Source: Vulcanimicrobiota bacterium
Lineage (GTDB): Bacteria > Vulcanimicrobiota > Vulcanimicrobiia > Eremiobacterales > Eremiobacteraceae
NCBI GenBank assembly: GCA_019232725.1
Contig: JAFANK010000112.1
Location: 1 to 18,583, forward strand
Direction of reading: 5' to 3'
DNA: 18,583 nt
Shown one piece after another: positions 5,728-14,114 of this stretch. Position numbers and translations under genes: made by a program. Under the pieces are notes generated by a model, which was given only the letters and a program-made list of their open reading frames with translations, did no database searches and was not told the DNA's origin. The number at the start of each line of letters is the position of its first letter. The stretch's first letter is position 1.

Positions 5728-8700
5728 ATCTATCTTAAGAGCATCGACCTCTTCGGCTTCAAGACGTTCGCCGAGCGGACGCACCTTGATTTCCATCCCG
5801 GCGTGTCCGGCATCGTCGGGCCCAACGGATCGGGCAAATCCAATTTCGTCGACGCCGTGCGCTGGGTGCTCGGCGAACAAAGCGCCCGGCAATTGCGCGG
5901 CGCGCGGATGGATGATGTCATCTTCGCCGGCAATACGGAGCGACGGCCACTCGGCATGGCCGAAGTCACCCTGACCTTTGACAATAGCGACGGTGCGTTG
6001 GCGACACCATTCGCTGAAATCGCGATCACCCGCCGCGCATACCGCTCCGGCGAAAGCGAGTTCTTCCTCAACAAGTCGCAAGTGCGGCTGCGGGATATCA
6101 CCGATTTGCTGCTCGGCACGGGGCTTGCGGCTGAGCTCGCCGCCATCGTCTCCCAGGGTGAGATCGATGCCATCCTTTCCGCCAAGCCGGAGGCGCGGCG
6201 CGAGCTTTTCGAAGGGGTAGCCGGCACTGCCCGCTACCGGGTGCGCAAGCGCGAGGCACAGCGCCGACTCGAGCAGACGGCGACCAACGCGCTGCGCGTC
6301 AATGACCTTCTCGCCGAGCTCGAAAAGCAGATACCGGCGATCGAACAGCAAGTGCGGCGTGCCAAGCGCTACCAGAAGGTGAACGCGCAGCTGCGCGACT
6401 TCGAAATCCTGTCCTACGTGCGCAAGACGTCCGAACGGCGCGCGGAGCGGACGAGCATCACCGCGTCGCTTGGCGATGACGAGCGAACTGCGACCAGCAT
6501 CGCGCACCATCACGCCGAGCTGCAGACAGCGCTCAACCGGGCTCGCTATGAAGAGTATCAGGCCACGCTTGCGCTCGACGAACGAAATGCGGCGCACACC
6601 AAGCTGGCCGAACAGCTACAGCACGAGGCGTCCGCCGCAGCCGCTGCGAGCGCCCGGGCGGGAGAGCTCGAACGGGGTTGCGAGGCGCTGGAACAAGAGC
6701 TTGACGCCGCGGCGCACGCGGTCACCCTTGCAGATGCGAGGCTCGCGAGCGCGGTCGAAGGCCTTGCCCGAAGCCGCCAGGAGCGGGACCAGGCGTTGAG
6801 TGTCGCCGAGTCGGCGGCCGCGCTTGAAGCGGCGGGGACCGCACAGTGGGAACGGGCGTACGCCGCGCTGCGCGCCGTGGAAGACGAGCGTACCGAGGCA
6901 GTTGCTCGCAGCGCTCAGAGCGCGTCGGCCAGTGCCGCTGCCCGCGCTGAACTGGGCAGAGTCGCCGCGGCGATGAAGCGGTTGGATAAGGACAGCCTCG
7001 CGGTCGCGGCTGGCATCGAGCAGGCCCAACGTCGACACGAAGAAGCGCTCCGCGAGCTCGATCGGGCCAAGCGACAGGCTGACGACGCCGCGCGAGCACA
7101 GCACGACGCTCGCGACCTGCATAAGGCCGCGGTCGCACATCTCGACCAGGCCCGCGCGGCTCGCGAAAAGAGTCAGACGGCGCTGCTCGAGCTCCAGGCA
7201 AAGGTGCAGGCGCTACGCCAGTTCCGTACGGGAACAAGCGGCGCTCCTGCGGGCGTGCAAGAACTGCTTGAGGCCGCCGCCGCAGGGTCGGTCCGAGGCA
7301 TCATCGGCACCGTCGCTTCGGTCATCCAGGTCGATGACCGGCATGCCATAGCTATCGACGCGGCGCTCGGCCCTCATGCACACGATGTCATCGTCGGCAC
7401 ATTGCAAGACGCAAAAGCTGCGATGCAGGCGCTCAAACGCAAACCGTCGGGCCGGGCGACCATCATCGCCCTCGAAGCGCTGCCGCAAGCAGCGCGTTCG
7501 ACAGCACCGGCCGGCAAAGGCGTGGTCGGCCGAGCCGCTGATCTCGTGCGCTGCGACGCGACGGTGAAGCCCGCCGTGGAGCATGCGCTGGGCAACTGCT
7601 TCATCGTCGCCACATTGGACGATGCCTTTGCGAATGCACAACGCAACGGCGATGCTGCTTTTGCGACCTCAGATGGAGACGTCATACGTGGCGGCGTGAT
7701 CGCAAGCGGCGAAGGCACGGGGCCGGTGAGCGCACAGGCATCGGTCGCCGCGCTCGAGCGGGAATTGGACAGCGCCCGAGCGACTGTCGAGCAGCGTGAC
7801 CAGGCGCTCGCAGCAGCGGTACGAGCGACAGACGATGCCGCGAAACGCGTCGAAGGCAGCGCTGAAGCAATTTCGGCAGTCGGCTTGCAATCGCATACCG
7901 CCCGTACGGCGGTTGAACGAATCGCGCACGAGCTGCGCTCTTTGGAAGAGCGCACGGTCGAGCTGCGCAGGCAAAAAGAAGAAGCGCAAATGCAGGGCGC
8001 GGCCGCGGCTCGGGCAATCGAGCAGCAGGCCCCCGATGCGGGTGAGCTTGCAGCCCGCGTTGACGCGCTCGAGGCGAAACGTCGCGACGCCCTCACTGCC
8101 GCCGATGCATTGGCCAAAGAACTCGCGCAAACGCGCGCCAACCATCGGGCCGCCGCGAGCGCGGCCGCAGCGATGGTCGAGCGTGTCGCGCAACTAAGCG
8201 ACGACGTCGAGACCGCGCGTGCCGATCTTGAGCGCGCGCAGACGCAACGCAAAGACCGAGTGGCGCAACTCCAGGCCATGCGCGAAGAGCGCCAGCAAAG
8301 CGCAGACGAGGCGACGCGCTTCGCGACATCGCGAGATGAGGCGGAAAAAGCACTTGCCCTCGTGGCCGCAGAGCTGGTCACGGTGCGCGAACGCCGCGAC
8401 GCGCACGCCGGCCGCACGCGCGAACTCGACGAAGCATACGCACGCGAGGAGCAGCAAGCCAAGGAGCAATCAAGCGAACTCGAGCGTTTGCGCATCCGTC
8501 TCGCCGAAATCGACGCCGAGCTCGCGGTGTTGCAGGAAACCTTCTCCCAAAATCCGGCCACCGAGCACGAATGCGCCGACGTGCAGGGACGGTATCAAGA
8601 ATTCGAGGGCGATGCGGACGCGCAGGTGCGGCGCTTACGCGAAGAGCTCGTGCGGCTGGGCAATGTGAACCTCAACGCGCTCGAGGACCGCGCGGCGACA

Positions 8701-9273
8701 ATGGAGCGCTGCGAATTCTTGCGCCAGCAACTGCGCGATCTCGAGGCCGCGCGTGCCGGCATCTTGGCGAGCATCGCGGAGATGGATGCCGAGTCACTGC
8801 GCAAGTTCAACGAGACGTTTGAGAAAGTGGCAGTGGCGTTTTCCGAGACCTTCACGCGTCTATTCAATGGAGGCAACGCCAAGATTTGGGTCGCGGCAGC
8901 TGAGGACCCGACCGAGGCAGGCATCGAGATCTCGGCCCAACCGCCGGGCAAGAAGATGCAACACCTCAACTTGCTCTCGGGCGGCGAGCGCGCCCTCACG
9001 GCCGTTGCGCTCATTTTTGCGACGCTGCAGGTGCGCCCCAGCCCGTTTTACATTTTTGACGAGATCGACGCGGCGCTCGATGAGGCCAATGTCGGCCGCT
9101 TCGGCGTGCAGCTGGCGGAGCTGGCGCGCAACGGGCGCTCGCAGATCATCATCATCACGCACAATAAGGCGACCATGACGCTGGTCGACCGAATGTATGG
9201 GGTGACGATGAGCGAGCCGGGCGTGTCGAACATCCTCTCGCTGTCACTGGAGCGGGCGGGTGCCCCAGGCTAA
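5728..9273 (+). CDS. smc: Chromosome segregation protein SMC (apparent ATC start)
   Basis: A 1181-aa SMC protein, the normal length, forming with ScpA/ScpB the condensin that loads at origins and organises the chromosome. Parts in order: N-terminal ATPase head beginning YLKSIDLFGFKTFAE, with Walker A GPNGSGKSN (31-39, Lys37); first coiled coil (about 170-500, Ala/Glu/Arg-rich); hinge (about 505-670, glycine-rich, e.g. VRGIIGTVAS); returning coiled coil (about 680-1030); C-terminal head with signature LSGGERALTAVAL (1083-1095) and Walker B FYIFDEIDAALDEAN (Glu1112). Homology begins at codon 5728, ATC, where other SMCs have Met. An in-frame TGA lies three codons earlier, and no ATG, GTG, TTG or CTG occurs in frame until GTG 5803, which would delete the first beta strand. 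Either ATC is used as the start, or a one-base error or frameshift hides the GTG at 5718. The 3' end overlaps purH by 14 nt. Confidence 0.95.
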   Translation: MYLKSIDLFGFKTFAERTHLDFHPGVSGIVGPNGSGKSNFVDAVRWVLGEQSARQLRGARMDDVIFAGNTERRPLGMAEVTLTFDNSDGALATPFAEIAITRRAYRSGESEFFLNKSQVRLRDITDLLLGTGLAAELAAIVSQGEIDAILSAKPEARRELFEGVAGTARYRVRKREAQRRLEQTATNALRVNDLLAELEKQIPAIEQQVRRAKRYQKVNAQLRDFEILSYVRKTSERRAERTSITASLGDDERTATSIAHHHAELQTALNRARYEEYQATLALDERNAAHTKLAEQLQHEASAAAAASARAGELERGCEALEQELDAAAHAVTLADARLASAVEGLARSRQERDQALSVAESAAALEAAGTAQWERAYAALRAVEDERTEAVARSAQSASASAAARAELGRVAAAMKRLDKDSLAVAAGIEQAQRRHEEALRELDRAKRQADDAARAQHDARDLHKAAVAHLDQARAAREKSQTALLELQAKVQALRQFRTGTSGAPAGVQELLEAAAAGSVRGIIGTVASVIQVDDRHAIAIDAALGPHAHDVIVGTLQDAKAAMQALKRKPSGRATIIALEALPQAARSTAPAGKGVVGRAADLVRCDATVKPAVEHALGNCFIVATLDDAFANAQRNGDAAFATSDGDVIRGGVIASGEGTGPVSAQASVAALERELDSARATVEQRDQALAAAVRATDDAAKRVEGSAEAISAVGLQSHTARTAVERIAHELRSLEERTVELRRQKEEAQMQGAAAARAIEQQAPDAGELAARVDALEAKRRDALTAADALAKELAQTRANHRAAASAAAAMVERVAQLSDDVETARADLERAQTQRKDRVAQLQAMREERQQSADEATRFATSRDEAEKALALVAAELVTVRERRDAHAGRTRELDEAYAREEQQAKEQSSELERLRIRLAEIDAELAVLQETFSQNPATEHECADVQGRYQEFEGDADAQVRRLREELVRLGNVNLNALEDRAATMERCEFLRQQLRDLEAARAGILASIAEMDAESLRKFNETFEKVAVAFSETFTRLFNGGNAKIWVAAAEDPTEAGIEISAQPPGKKMQHLNLLSGGERALTAVALIFATLQVRPSPFYIFDEIDAALDEANVGRFGVQLAELARNGRSQIIIITHNKATMTLVDRMYGVTMSEPGVSNILSLSLERAGAPG

Positions 9274-10825
9274 CCGCACCGCGCTCATCTCGCTCACCGA
9301 CAAGACCGGCCTCCCAGATCTCGCTCGCGCGCTCGTGATGGCCGGATATCGCATCGTGGCGAGCACGGGAACCGCGAACGCGATCCGCGACCTTTCCTTG
9401 CCTTGCGATGACGTCGAGGCGGTCACGGGTTCCCCAGAACTCCTCGGTGGCCGGGTTAAGACGCTGCATCCCGTCGTCTTCGGGGGCATCTTAGCGCGTG
9501 TGTCGTCGGCGGACGATCTCGCCGAGCTCGAGCGTGCCGGCATTGGGCCAGTGTCGGTCGTGGCCGTCAACCTCTACCGCTTTGGAGACACGGCAACGCG
9601 GCCGGGTGCCACGCAATCGCAAGTCCTCGAGCAGATCGACATCGGCGGTGTCGCACTGCTTCGCGCCGCGGCGAAAAATTTCGAGCACGTGAGCGTGCTG
9701 GCCGAACCCGGCTTGTATCCGGAGTTCATCGCTGCGCTCGAACGTGGAGGACCTTCGCTCGAGGAGCGGCGCAGGCTCGCAGCCCGCGCGTTTGCGCTCG
9801 TCGCGGAGTATGACGACGCGATCGCGTCGTGGTTCGCGGGCGAACGCGTCGGGCTGCCGGATGTTCTTTCTTTGAACCTCCCATTGCGCAGCCGGCTGCG
9901 CTACGGTGAAAACCCGTGGGCGAAGGCGGCCTTCTATCACGGCGAAGAAGGCGCATTTCCGCAGGCGCTCGCCGGGAAGACGCTTTCGTACAACAACATG
10001 CTCGACGTGGACTCGTGTCTTCGCCTGCTCGCCCCCATCGCTCGTCCAGACGGATTCCCCGACACCGCGGAGCCGCAAAGCCCTGTGCTCGCCGCGATCG
10101 TGAAGCACACCCTGCCGTGCGGATTGGCGGCTGGCTCGTCGGCCCACGCCGCGCTTGAGGCGGCGTTAGGCGCGGATCCGATTTCCGCATTTGGCGGTAT
10201 CGTCGCCGTCAATGCTCGGCTGGACATGGCGAGCGCCCAGCTGCTCAAGCCTCGGTTCTTGGAAGTCGTGGCAGCGCCGGCGTATGACGACGGCGCTATC
10301 GATATGCTACGGACGAAAAAACATCTGCGATTGCTCCGCTTTGATTCGCGATTGCCAGCGCAGCTGCGCGCCGGCATGACCGTGCGGTCGGCGCTGGGAG
10401 GCGTGCTGGCGGAGCGGCCCGACGAAAGCGCGCCGCCCGATAGGTGGCAGGTCGTGACCGAGCGTCAACCGAGCCCTGCGGCGTGGCGGGATTTGCTCTT
10501 CGCGTTTGGTGCCGTGCGCCAGGTCAAATCCAATGCTGCAGTGGTCGTCAAAGGGCAAGTGACGCTGGGCGTGTGCGGCGGGCAGACCAATCGGGTCGCG
10601 GCGGTCGAGCTTGCATGCCGTCGGGCCGGTGACGCCGTGCGCGGCGCCGTGCTCGCAACCGATGGGTTTTTTCCATTCGCTGACGGTATCGAAGCGGCGA
10701 TCGCCGCGGGCGTCGCTGCCGTGGTGGCGCCGTCGGGTTCCATTCGTGATGGCGAGGTGATCGAAGCTGCGCGGCGCGGCGGCATCGCACTGCTCTTCGC
10801 GTCACGGCGATATTTCTTGCATTAA
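9260..10825 (+). CDS. purH: Bifunctional AICAR transformylase / IMP cyclohydrolase (PurH)
   Basis: A 521-aa enzyme for the last two steps of de novo purine synthesis: formylation of AICAR with 10-formyl-THF, then ring closure to IMP. The N-terminal cyclohydrolase domain (about 1-200) has ALISLTDKTGL, STGTA and RVKTLHP. The AICARFT domain (about 200-521) has RYGENPW, LSYNNMLD, the catalytic Lys282-His283 pair in VKHTLPCG, ADPISAFGG and FFPFAD, and ends RYFLH, which keeps the terminal R-x-F-x-H pattern. Several usually conserved neighbours differ: RYGENPHQ is RYGENPWA, NPCG is LPCG, SDAFFPF is TDGFFPF, and PGGS is PSGS. It is therefore a divergent but intact member. The start is GTG 9260 inside the smc end, with GGAG about 7 nt upstream. 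Its stop shares TTAA with the convergent minus-strand gene. Confidence 0.96.
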   Translation: MPQANRTALISLTDKTGLPDLARALVMAGYRIVASTGTANAIRDLSLPCDDVEAVTGSPELLGGRVKTLHPVVFGGILARVSSADDLAELERAGIGPVSVVAVNLYRFGDTATRPGATQSQVLEQIDIGGVALLRAAAKNFEHVSVLAEPGLYPEFIAALERGGPSLEERRRLAARAFALVAEYDDAIASWFAGERVGLPDVLSLNLPLRSRLRYGENPWAKAAFYHGEEGAFPQALAGKTLSYNNMLDVDSCLRLLAPIARPDGFPDTAEPQSPVLAAIVKHTLPCGLAAGSSAHAALEAALGADPISAFGGIVAVNARLDMASAQLLKPRFLEVVAAPAYDDGAIDMLRTKKHLRLLRFDSRLPAQLRAGMTVRSALGGVLAERPDESAPPDRWQVVTERQPSPAAWRDLLFAFGAVRQVKSNAAVVVKGQVTLGVCGGQTNRVAAVELACRRAGDAVRGAVLATDGFFPFADGIEAAIAAGVAAVVAPSGSIRDGEVIEAARRGGIALLFASRRYFLH

Positions 10826-11439
10826 GGTCGCTCGTGCGGCGCGGCGGCCGACACGGTCGCCTGCGTGAGACCATAGCGAAGCTCGCCATCGTGCATCTGA
10901 GAATAGACGAGCCCTGCCACGCGTACGCGTGATCCCGCGGCAAGCACTACGCGTCGGAGCGGAACGACGTCGAGGCCGGCGTCAACGGCGTCCGCAGCGC
11001 AGCACGCCATAATGCGGACGGACACCGTTGCAGGCTGCGACCGTTCCCCTGACCATGTACCATGCACGACCATGCGCCTGCCGAGTATGCCCGCAGGATC
11101 GTCATCGATTGCCTGCAACGCGGCGAGTAGATCCGTACCGGCGCTCACCCTTGCAGAGCCTCCAACTGCGTGCGTGATGATGCCCCGCGGCGGCGGCGCG
11201 GCCGTCGGGATCGAGAGACCGGCCGCAAGCCCACAGGTGAGCCAGACGCAGGCATGGCGCAAGCGCAAGTGCGTGTGTCGAAGCGCCAGGCGAAAGACGA
11301 CGATGCTCAGGAGCACAACGACCGCGATCGATTCAAGCCACGCGGGTGCACGCACAAGAGCGGCGACGGCATCATTCGCGATGGCAGCGGCAATCAGCGT
11401 CGCGAGCGCCAGCACCGGGCCGTCAGGGTATCGTGACAT
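10822..11439 (-). CDS. TIGR03943/DUF1980 family permease partner protein
   Basis: A 205-aa protein with two or three hydrophobic segments in the first 80 residues (about 8-29, 37-53, 63-78), then a soluble C-terminal beta-rich domain. That domain carries the family hallmark CCAAD (146-150, in RIMACCAADAVDAG). Proteins of this family are almost always encoded next to a DUF318-type permease, as here, and the pair is usually described as a putative permease complex (YcgQ/YcgR-like in Bacillus). The transported substrate is not established; links to metal homeostasis have been proposed. The start ATG 11439 overlaps the permease end by 17 nt, so the two are translated together. The gene is convergent with purH, the two stop codons sharing TTAA (10822-10825). 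Confidence 0.82.
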   Translation of the reverse strand: MSRYPDGPVLALATLIAAAIANDAVAALVRAPAWLESIAVVVLLSIVVFRLALRHTHLRLRHACVWLTCGLAAGLSIPTAAPPPRGIITHAVGGSARVSAGTDLLAALQAIDDDPAGILGRRMVVHGTWSGERSQPATVSVRIMACCAADAVDAGLDVVPLRRVVLAAGSRVRVAGLVYSQMHDGELRYGLTQATVSAAAPHERP

Positions 11440-12283
11440 GTGAGGCTGCAGCGATGACCGCTGCTGCCGACAAAGCGGCAGTCAAAGCGTAGGCTGCTCC
11501 GAACCATCGCCACACGAGAGCGAGCTGCCGTAGGTCGGCGCACTGGGAGGCGACGATGAAGGCAAGCTGTGCATGCGTGCTCGCGAACATAGTGCGAGCA
11601 AGCAGCGCATCCGCGCTCGAGCAAGGCGATAAGATCGCTCCGGCCACGCTCGCGAAGAGCGGCGTGGCTTCGTGTGTCGTACCCGGCAGGTAGACTTCGG
11701 CGACTGAACCGACCGCCGCTGCGAGTGCGAAGGATGAAAGCGCGCCGCCTGCGCCGCGCACAAAGGCATCCGTAAAACGCATCCGCTCTGAACTGCACGC
11801 ACGGGGCGCGTCAGGCAGCTTCGTCCATACCGAGGCGGTCACGGCCGCAACTACGAGGGCGCACGCGACTCGAAGGACCGTTATTCGCCAGCCAAGCACG
11901 AGCGCCGTACACCACAAGGCGACCGGGTTGCAGCAGCTTCCCCACACAAGCGCAAAGGCTGCAATGGATCGCGGCGCGGCCCTCAACGCCGATGCTGCCG
12001 CGTTCATGCAGCAATCACACACAGGCAAAAGCACACACCCCATGACGATCGCTATCCAAGACTGGCGTGTCGCCGGCCGGCGAACGCCCGACTGCGCGAC
12101 TGCAGCGCCAAGTGCTCCACCCGTGAGAAACGGAGCAGCGCCGACGAGCATTGAGCAAAAGAAGTACCAGCATCGCGAGAGCGGTTCCAGCACATGTCCG
12201 AATGTCGCGATGACCAGTGGCGGAGGCACAAGCGCAAGGGCAATCACACAGACGAAGACTACGCATGCGCGGAAGGTCGGCAC
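11423..12283 (-). CDS. DUF318-type integral membrane permease (YcgR/ArsP-like)
   Basis: A 286-aa polytopic membrane protein with about eight hydrophobic segments. Two cysteine motifs typical of the family are present: PVCDCC (87-92) near the end of one segment, matching the PLCSCG-type site, and SPCSSADALLA (219-229), matching the C-S-x-S-D-A site in the second half. Together with NPVALWCTALVLGW this supports an internally repeated permease. A separate CCN motif at 117-119 adds to the high cysteine content and hints at metal or thiol chemistry. The start is uncertain: GTG 12283 begins just before the first membrane helix, with GAGG about 12 nt upstream. GTG 12301 is an alternative. A longer ORF from 12502 would run through hisS and is rejected. 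It is translated before its DUF1980 partner and is divergent from hisS. Confidence 0.82.
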   Translation of the reverse strand: MPTFRACVVFVCVIALALVPPPLVIATFGHVLEPLSRCWYFFCSMLVGAAPFLTGGALGAAVAQSGVRRPATRQSWIAIVMGCVLLPVCDCCMNAAASALRAAPRSIAAFALVWGSCCNPVALWCTALVLGWRITVLRVACALVVAAVTASVWTKLPDAPRACSSERMRFTDAFVRGAGGALSSFALAAAVGSVAEVYLPGTTHEATPLFASVAGAILSPCSSADALLARTMFASTHAQLAFIVASQCADLRQLALVWRWFGAAYALTAALSAAAVIAAASHVTIP

Positions 12284-12298
12284 ATGAAGTGCCGACCT
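12274..12298. promoter_or_regulatory. Perfect 10-bp inverted repeat over the permease start codon
   Basis: AGGTCGGCAC (12274-12283), a 5-base centre (ATGAA) and GTGCCGACCT (12289-12298) are perfectly complementary. On the minus strand the 5' arm contains the AGG of the possible ribosome site and the 3' arm begins with the GTG start of the permease. As RNA it would hide both; as DNA it could be an operator between the divergent permease and hisS genes. I do not match it to a known Zur, Fur or ArsR consensus. Confidence 0.5.
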
Positions 12299-12388
12299 CA
12301 CAAAGACGCAAGTATGCGGGCGGCAGACGCCGAATGCTGCATGGGCATTGCGACAACTACGGGCGCTTATCCAAGGCGGAAGATTGCT

Positions 12389-13660
12389 GTGAAACACGTG
12401 ACTGCGCCGCGGGGGACGTTTGATGTACTTCCCCCCGAGTCGGCGGAGTGGCAAGAGCTCGAGCGTGTGATCGACGAGGTGTGCACGCGCTTCGGCTACC
12501 AAGAGATCCGTACGCCGATTTTCGAATCGACCGATGTCTTCGTGAAGCCGATCGGCGAGGGCACGGATATCGTCGACAAGGAGATGTACACGTTCACCGA
12601 CCGTGGCGGTCGCAGCATCACGCTACGGCCCGAGCTCACGGCGCCCGTCGTGCGTGCGGTCCTCGAGCATAACTTGCTGCAGACCTTGCCGCTCAAGCTG
12701 TATTATCGCGGACCGATCTTCCGCTACGAACGGCCCCAAAAAGGACGCTATCGCCAAGCGCATCAATGGGGCGTCGAGTGCTTTGGTGCGGCCGGCCCGG
12801 AAGCAGACGCAGAGATCATCGCGTTGGGAATCGAGGTCATGAAGGCTATCGGCATCACCGATTATCGCCTCGAGATCAATTCGCTCGGCTGCGATGCCTG
12901 CCGCCACACCTACCGGGAAGCATTAGTGGGCTTCTTGCGCAACAACGCGGATCGTTTGTCGGAGACAAGCCGCGAGCGCCTCGAACGCAACCCGCTGCGC
13001 ATCCTGGATTCCAAAGAACAACGCGACATTGATCTGCTCAATTTGGCCCCGACGATGGATGCGTTCTTGTGCCAAGCATGTCAGGAGCATTTCGCCACCT
13101 TGCGCACGCTGCTCGAGCGGATGGGCATCCGAGCGCTGCACAATCCGCACATCGTCCGCGGACTCGACTACTATACGCGAACGGTTTTTGAGATCAGTTC
13201 AACGGCGCTGGGTGCGCAGAACAGCGTCTGCGGCGGCGGCCGTTATGATGGCCTCGTGAAGAGCATGGGTGGTCCGCCGACAGCGGGCGTAGGGTTGGCC
13301 ATGGGCATGGATCGTATGCTCATGCTCGCGCGCAGCGCGAAGGGCGGTGAGGCGCACAACGGCCGGCCGCGCGTGGACGTGGTGTTCGTCGCGCTCGATG
13401 AAGCGTCGGCACTCACCCTCGTACCGGTGATGCACGCGGTGCGGGCGCGACACATCTCCGCCGACATGGACTACACGCGCCGGCACATCGACAAGCAGTT
13501 GCGAGCGGCGGGTGATAGCGGCGCGCGCTACGCCGTCATCGTCGGTGAGGATGAACGGCACAGCGCAGAGGCGACCATCCAGGATCTGGCCACCCGCGAG
13601 CGCTCGCGCATCGCGCTCGAGGGTGTCGTGGGTGAGCTTGCGGTTCGCTTGAGGACGTAG
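12389..13660 (+). CDS. hisS: Histidyl-tRNA synthetase
   Basis: A 423-aa class II aminoacyl-tRNA synthetase that charges tRNA-His, at typical length. Motifs: APRGTFDVLP at the N-terminus; TLRPELTAPVVRA (78-90); motif 2, YYRGPIFRYERPQKGRYRQ (105-123); the histidine-specific GLDYYTRTVFEI (258-269) with the catalytic Arg264; motif 3 region GGRYDGL and GVGLAMGMDR; and a C-terminal anticodon-binding domain (about 328-420). Motif 2 has RQAHQ in place of the common REFHQ. GTG 12389 is chosen: GGCGGAAG lies about 6 nt upstream and the family N-terminus begins here. An in-frame ATG at 12194 would add 65 non-homologous residues overlapping the permease gene. It heads the string leading to accB and the heptose genes, 13 bp before accB. 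Confidence 0.96.
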   Translation: MKHVTAPRGTFDVLPPESAEWQELERVIDEVCTRFGYQEIRTPIFESTDVFVKPIGEGTDIVDKEMYTFTDRGGRSITLRPELTAPVVRAVLEHNLLQTLPLKLYYRGPIFRYERPQKGRYRQAHQWGVECFGAAGPEADAEIIALGIEVMKAIGITDYRLEINSLGCDACRHTYREALVGFLRNNADRLSETSRERLERNPLRILDSKEQRDIDLLNLAPTMDAFLCQACQEHFATLRTLLERMGIRALHNPHIVRGLDYYTRTVFEISSTALGAQNSVCGGGRYDGLVKSMGGPPTAGVGLAMGMDRMLMLARSAKGGEAHNGRPRVDVVFVALDEASALTLVPVMHAVRARHISADMDYTRRHIDKQLRAAGDSGARYAVIVGEDERHSAEATIQDLATRERSRIALEGVVGELAVRLRT

Positions 13661-13673
13661 AGGGCAGACGATC

Positions 13674-14114
13674 GTGGACGTTGACAAAGAACTGCTCGAC
13701 GAGCTCATCGCGCTCATGCAGCGCGACGGGCTCGACCGTTTGCGCGTCGCCGCCGGTGAGATGGATCTCGATCTGCGCATGAGCGCACCGGTGGCTGATG
13801 CGCACGCCACGTACATGCCAGCTGCACCCGGGTCACCGAAGCCTGCATCGTCAAGCGCGACGCAGGCGCCGGCCAACGTCCGCAAGGTCGAAGCACCACT
13901 CGTCGGCGTGTTCTATCGCGCACCGGCACCGGGCGCGAAGCCGTTTGTCGAAGTCGGAGATGATGTTGTCGCGGGGCAGGTGCTCTGCATCATCGAAGCC
14001 ATGAAGCTGATGAATGAGATCGTCGCCGAGCACACTGGCCGCATCGCCAAGATCTGCACCAATGACGGACAGCTTGTGTCGCTGCACCAAGAACTGTTCT
14101 GGGTCGAGGCGTGA
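13674..14114 (+). CDS. accB: Biotin carboxyl carrier protein of acetyl-CoA carboxylase
   Basis: A 146-aa BCCP that carries biotin between the carboxylase and transferase parts of acetyl-CoA carboxylase, giving malonyl-CoA for the FabF pathway. The N-terminal region (1-37) holds the short helical segment DKELLDELIALMQ. An Ala/Pro/Ser linker (about 38-70) follows, then the biotinyl domain (71-146) with the biotin lysine Lys111 in EAMKLMNE and the thumb-like segment before it. Length is typical (about 150 aa). The start is GTG 13674 with AGAGGG upstream. The biotin carboxylase gene accC, the usual next gene, is absent. Instead gmhA begins within the accB stop codon (GTGA overlap at 14111-14114), an unusual neighbour. 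Confidence 0.95.
   Translation: MDVDKELLDELIALMQRDGLDRLRVAAGEMDLDLRMSAPVADAHATYMPAAPGSPKPASSSATQAPANVRKVEAPLVGVFYRAPAPGAKPFVEVGDDVVAGQVLCIIEAMKLMNEIVAEHTGRIAKICTNDGQLVSLHQELFWVEA

Noticed and set aside
7374..8561. 395-aa Ser/Ala/Cys-rich open frame antisense to smc
   Set aside because: Low-complexity composition mirrors the Ala/Glu/Arg coiled-coil codons of smc on the opposite strand; no start signal or domain.
5803..9273. smc starting at GTG 5803
   Set aside because: This would delete the first beta strand (YLKSIDLFGFKTFAE), which is conserved and visible in frame directly upstream; no ribosome site precedes it.
12194..12388. 65-residue N-terminal extension of hisS
   Set aside because: Not HisRS-like and overlaps the divergent permease gene; family homology and a ribosome site begin at GTG 12389.
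12284..12502. 73-residue N-terminal extension of the permease
   Set aside because: It would overlap the hisS coding region, and the residues are not membrane-like; homology starts near 12283.
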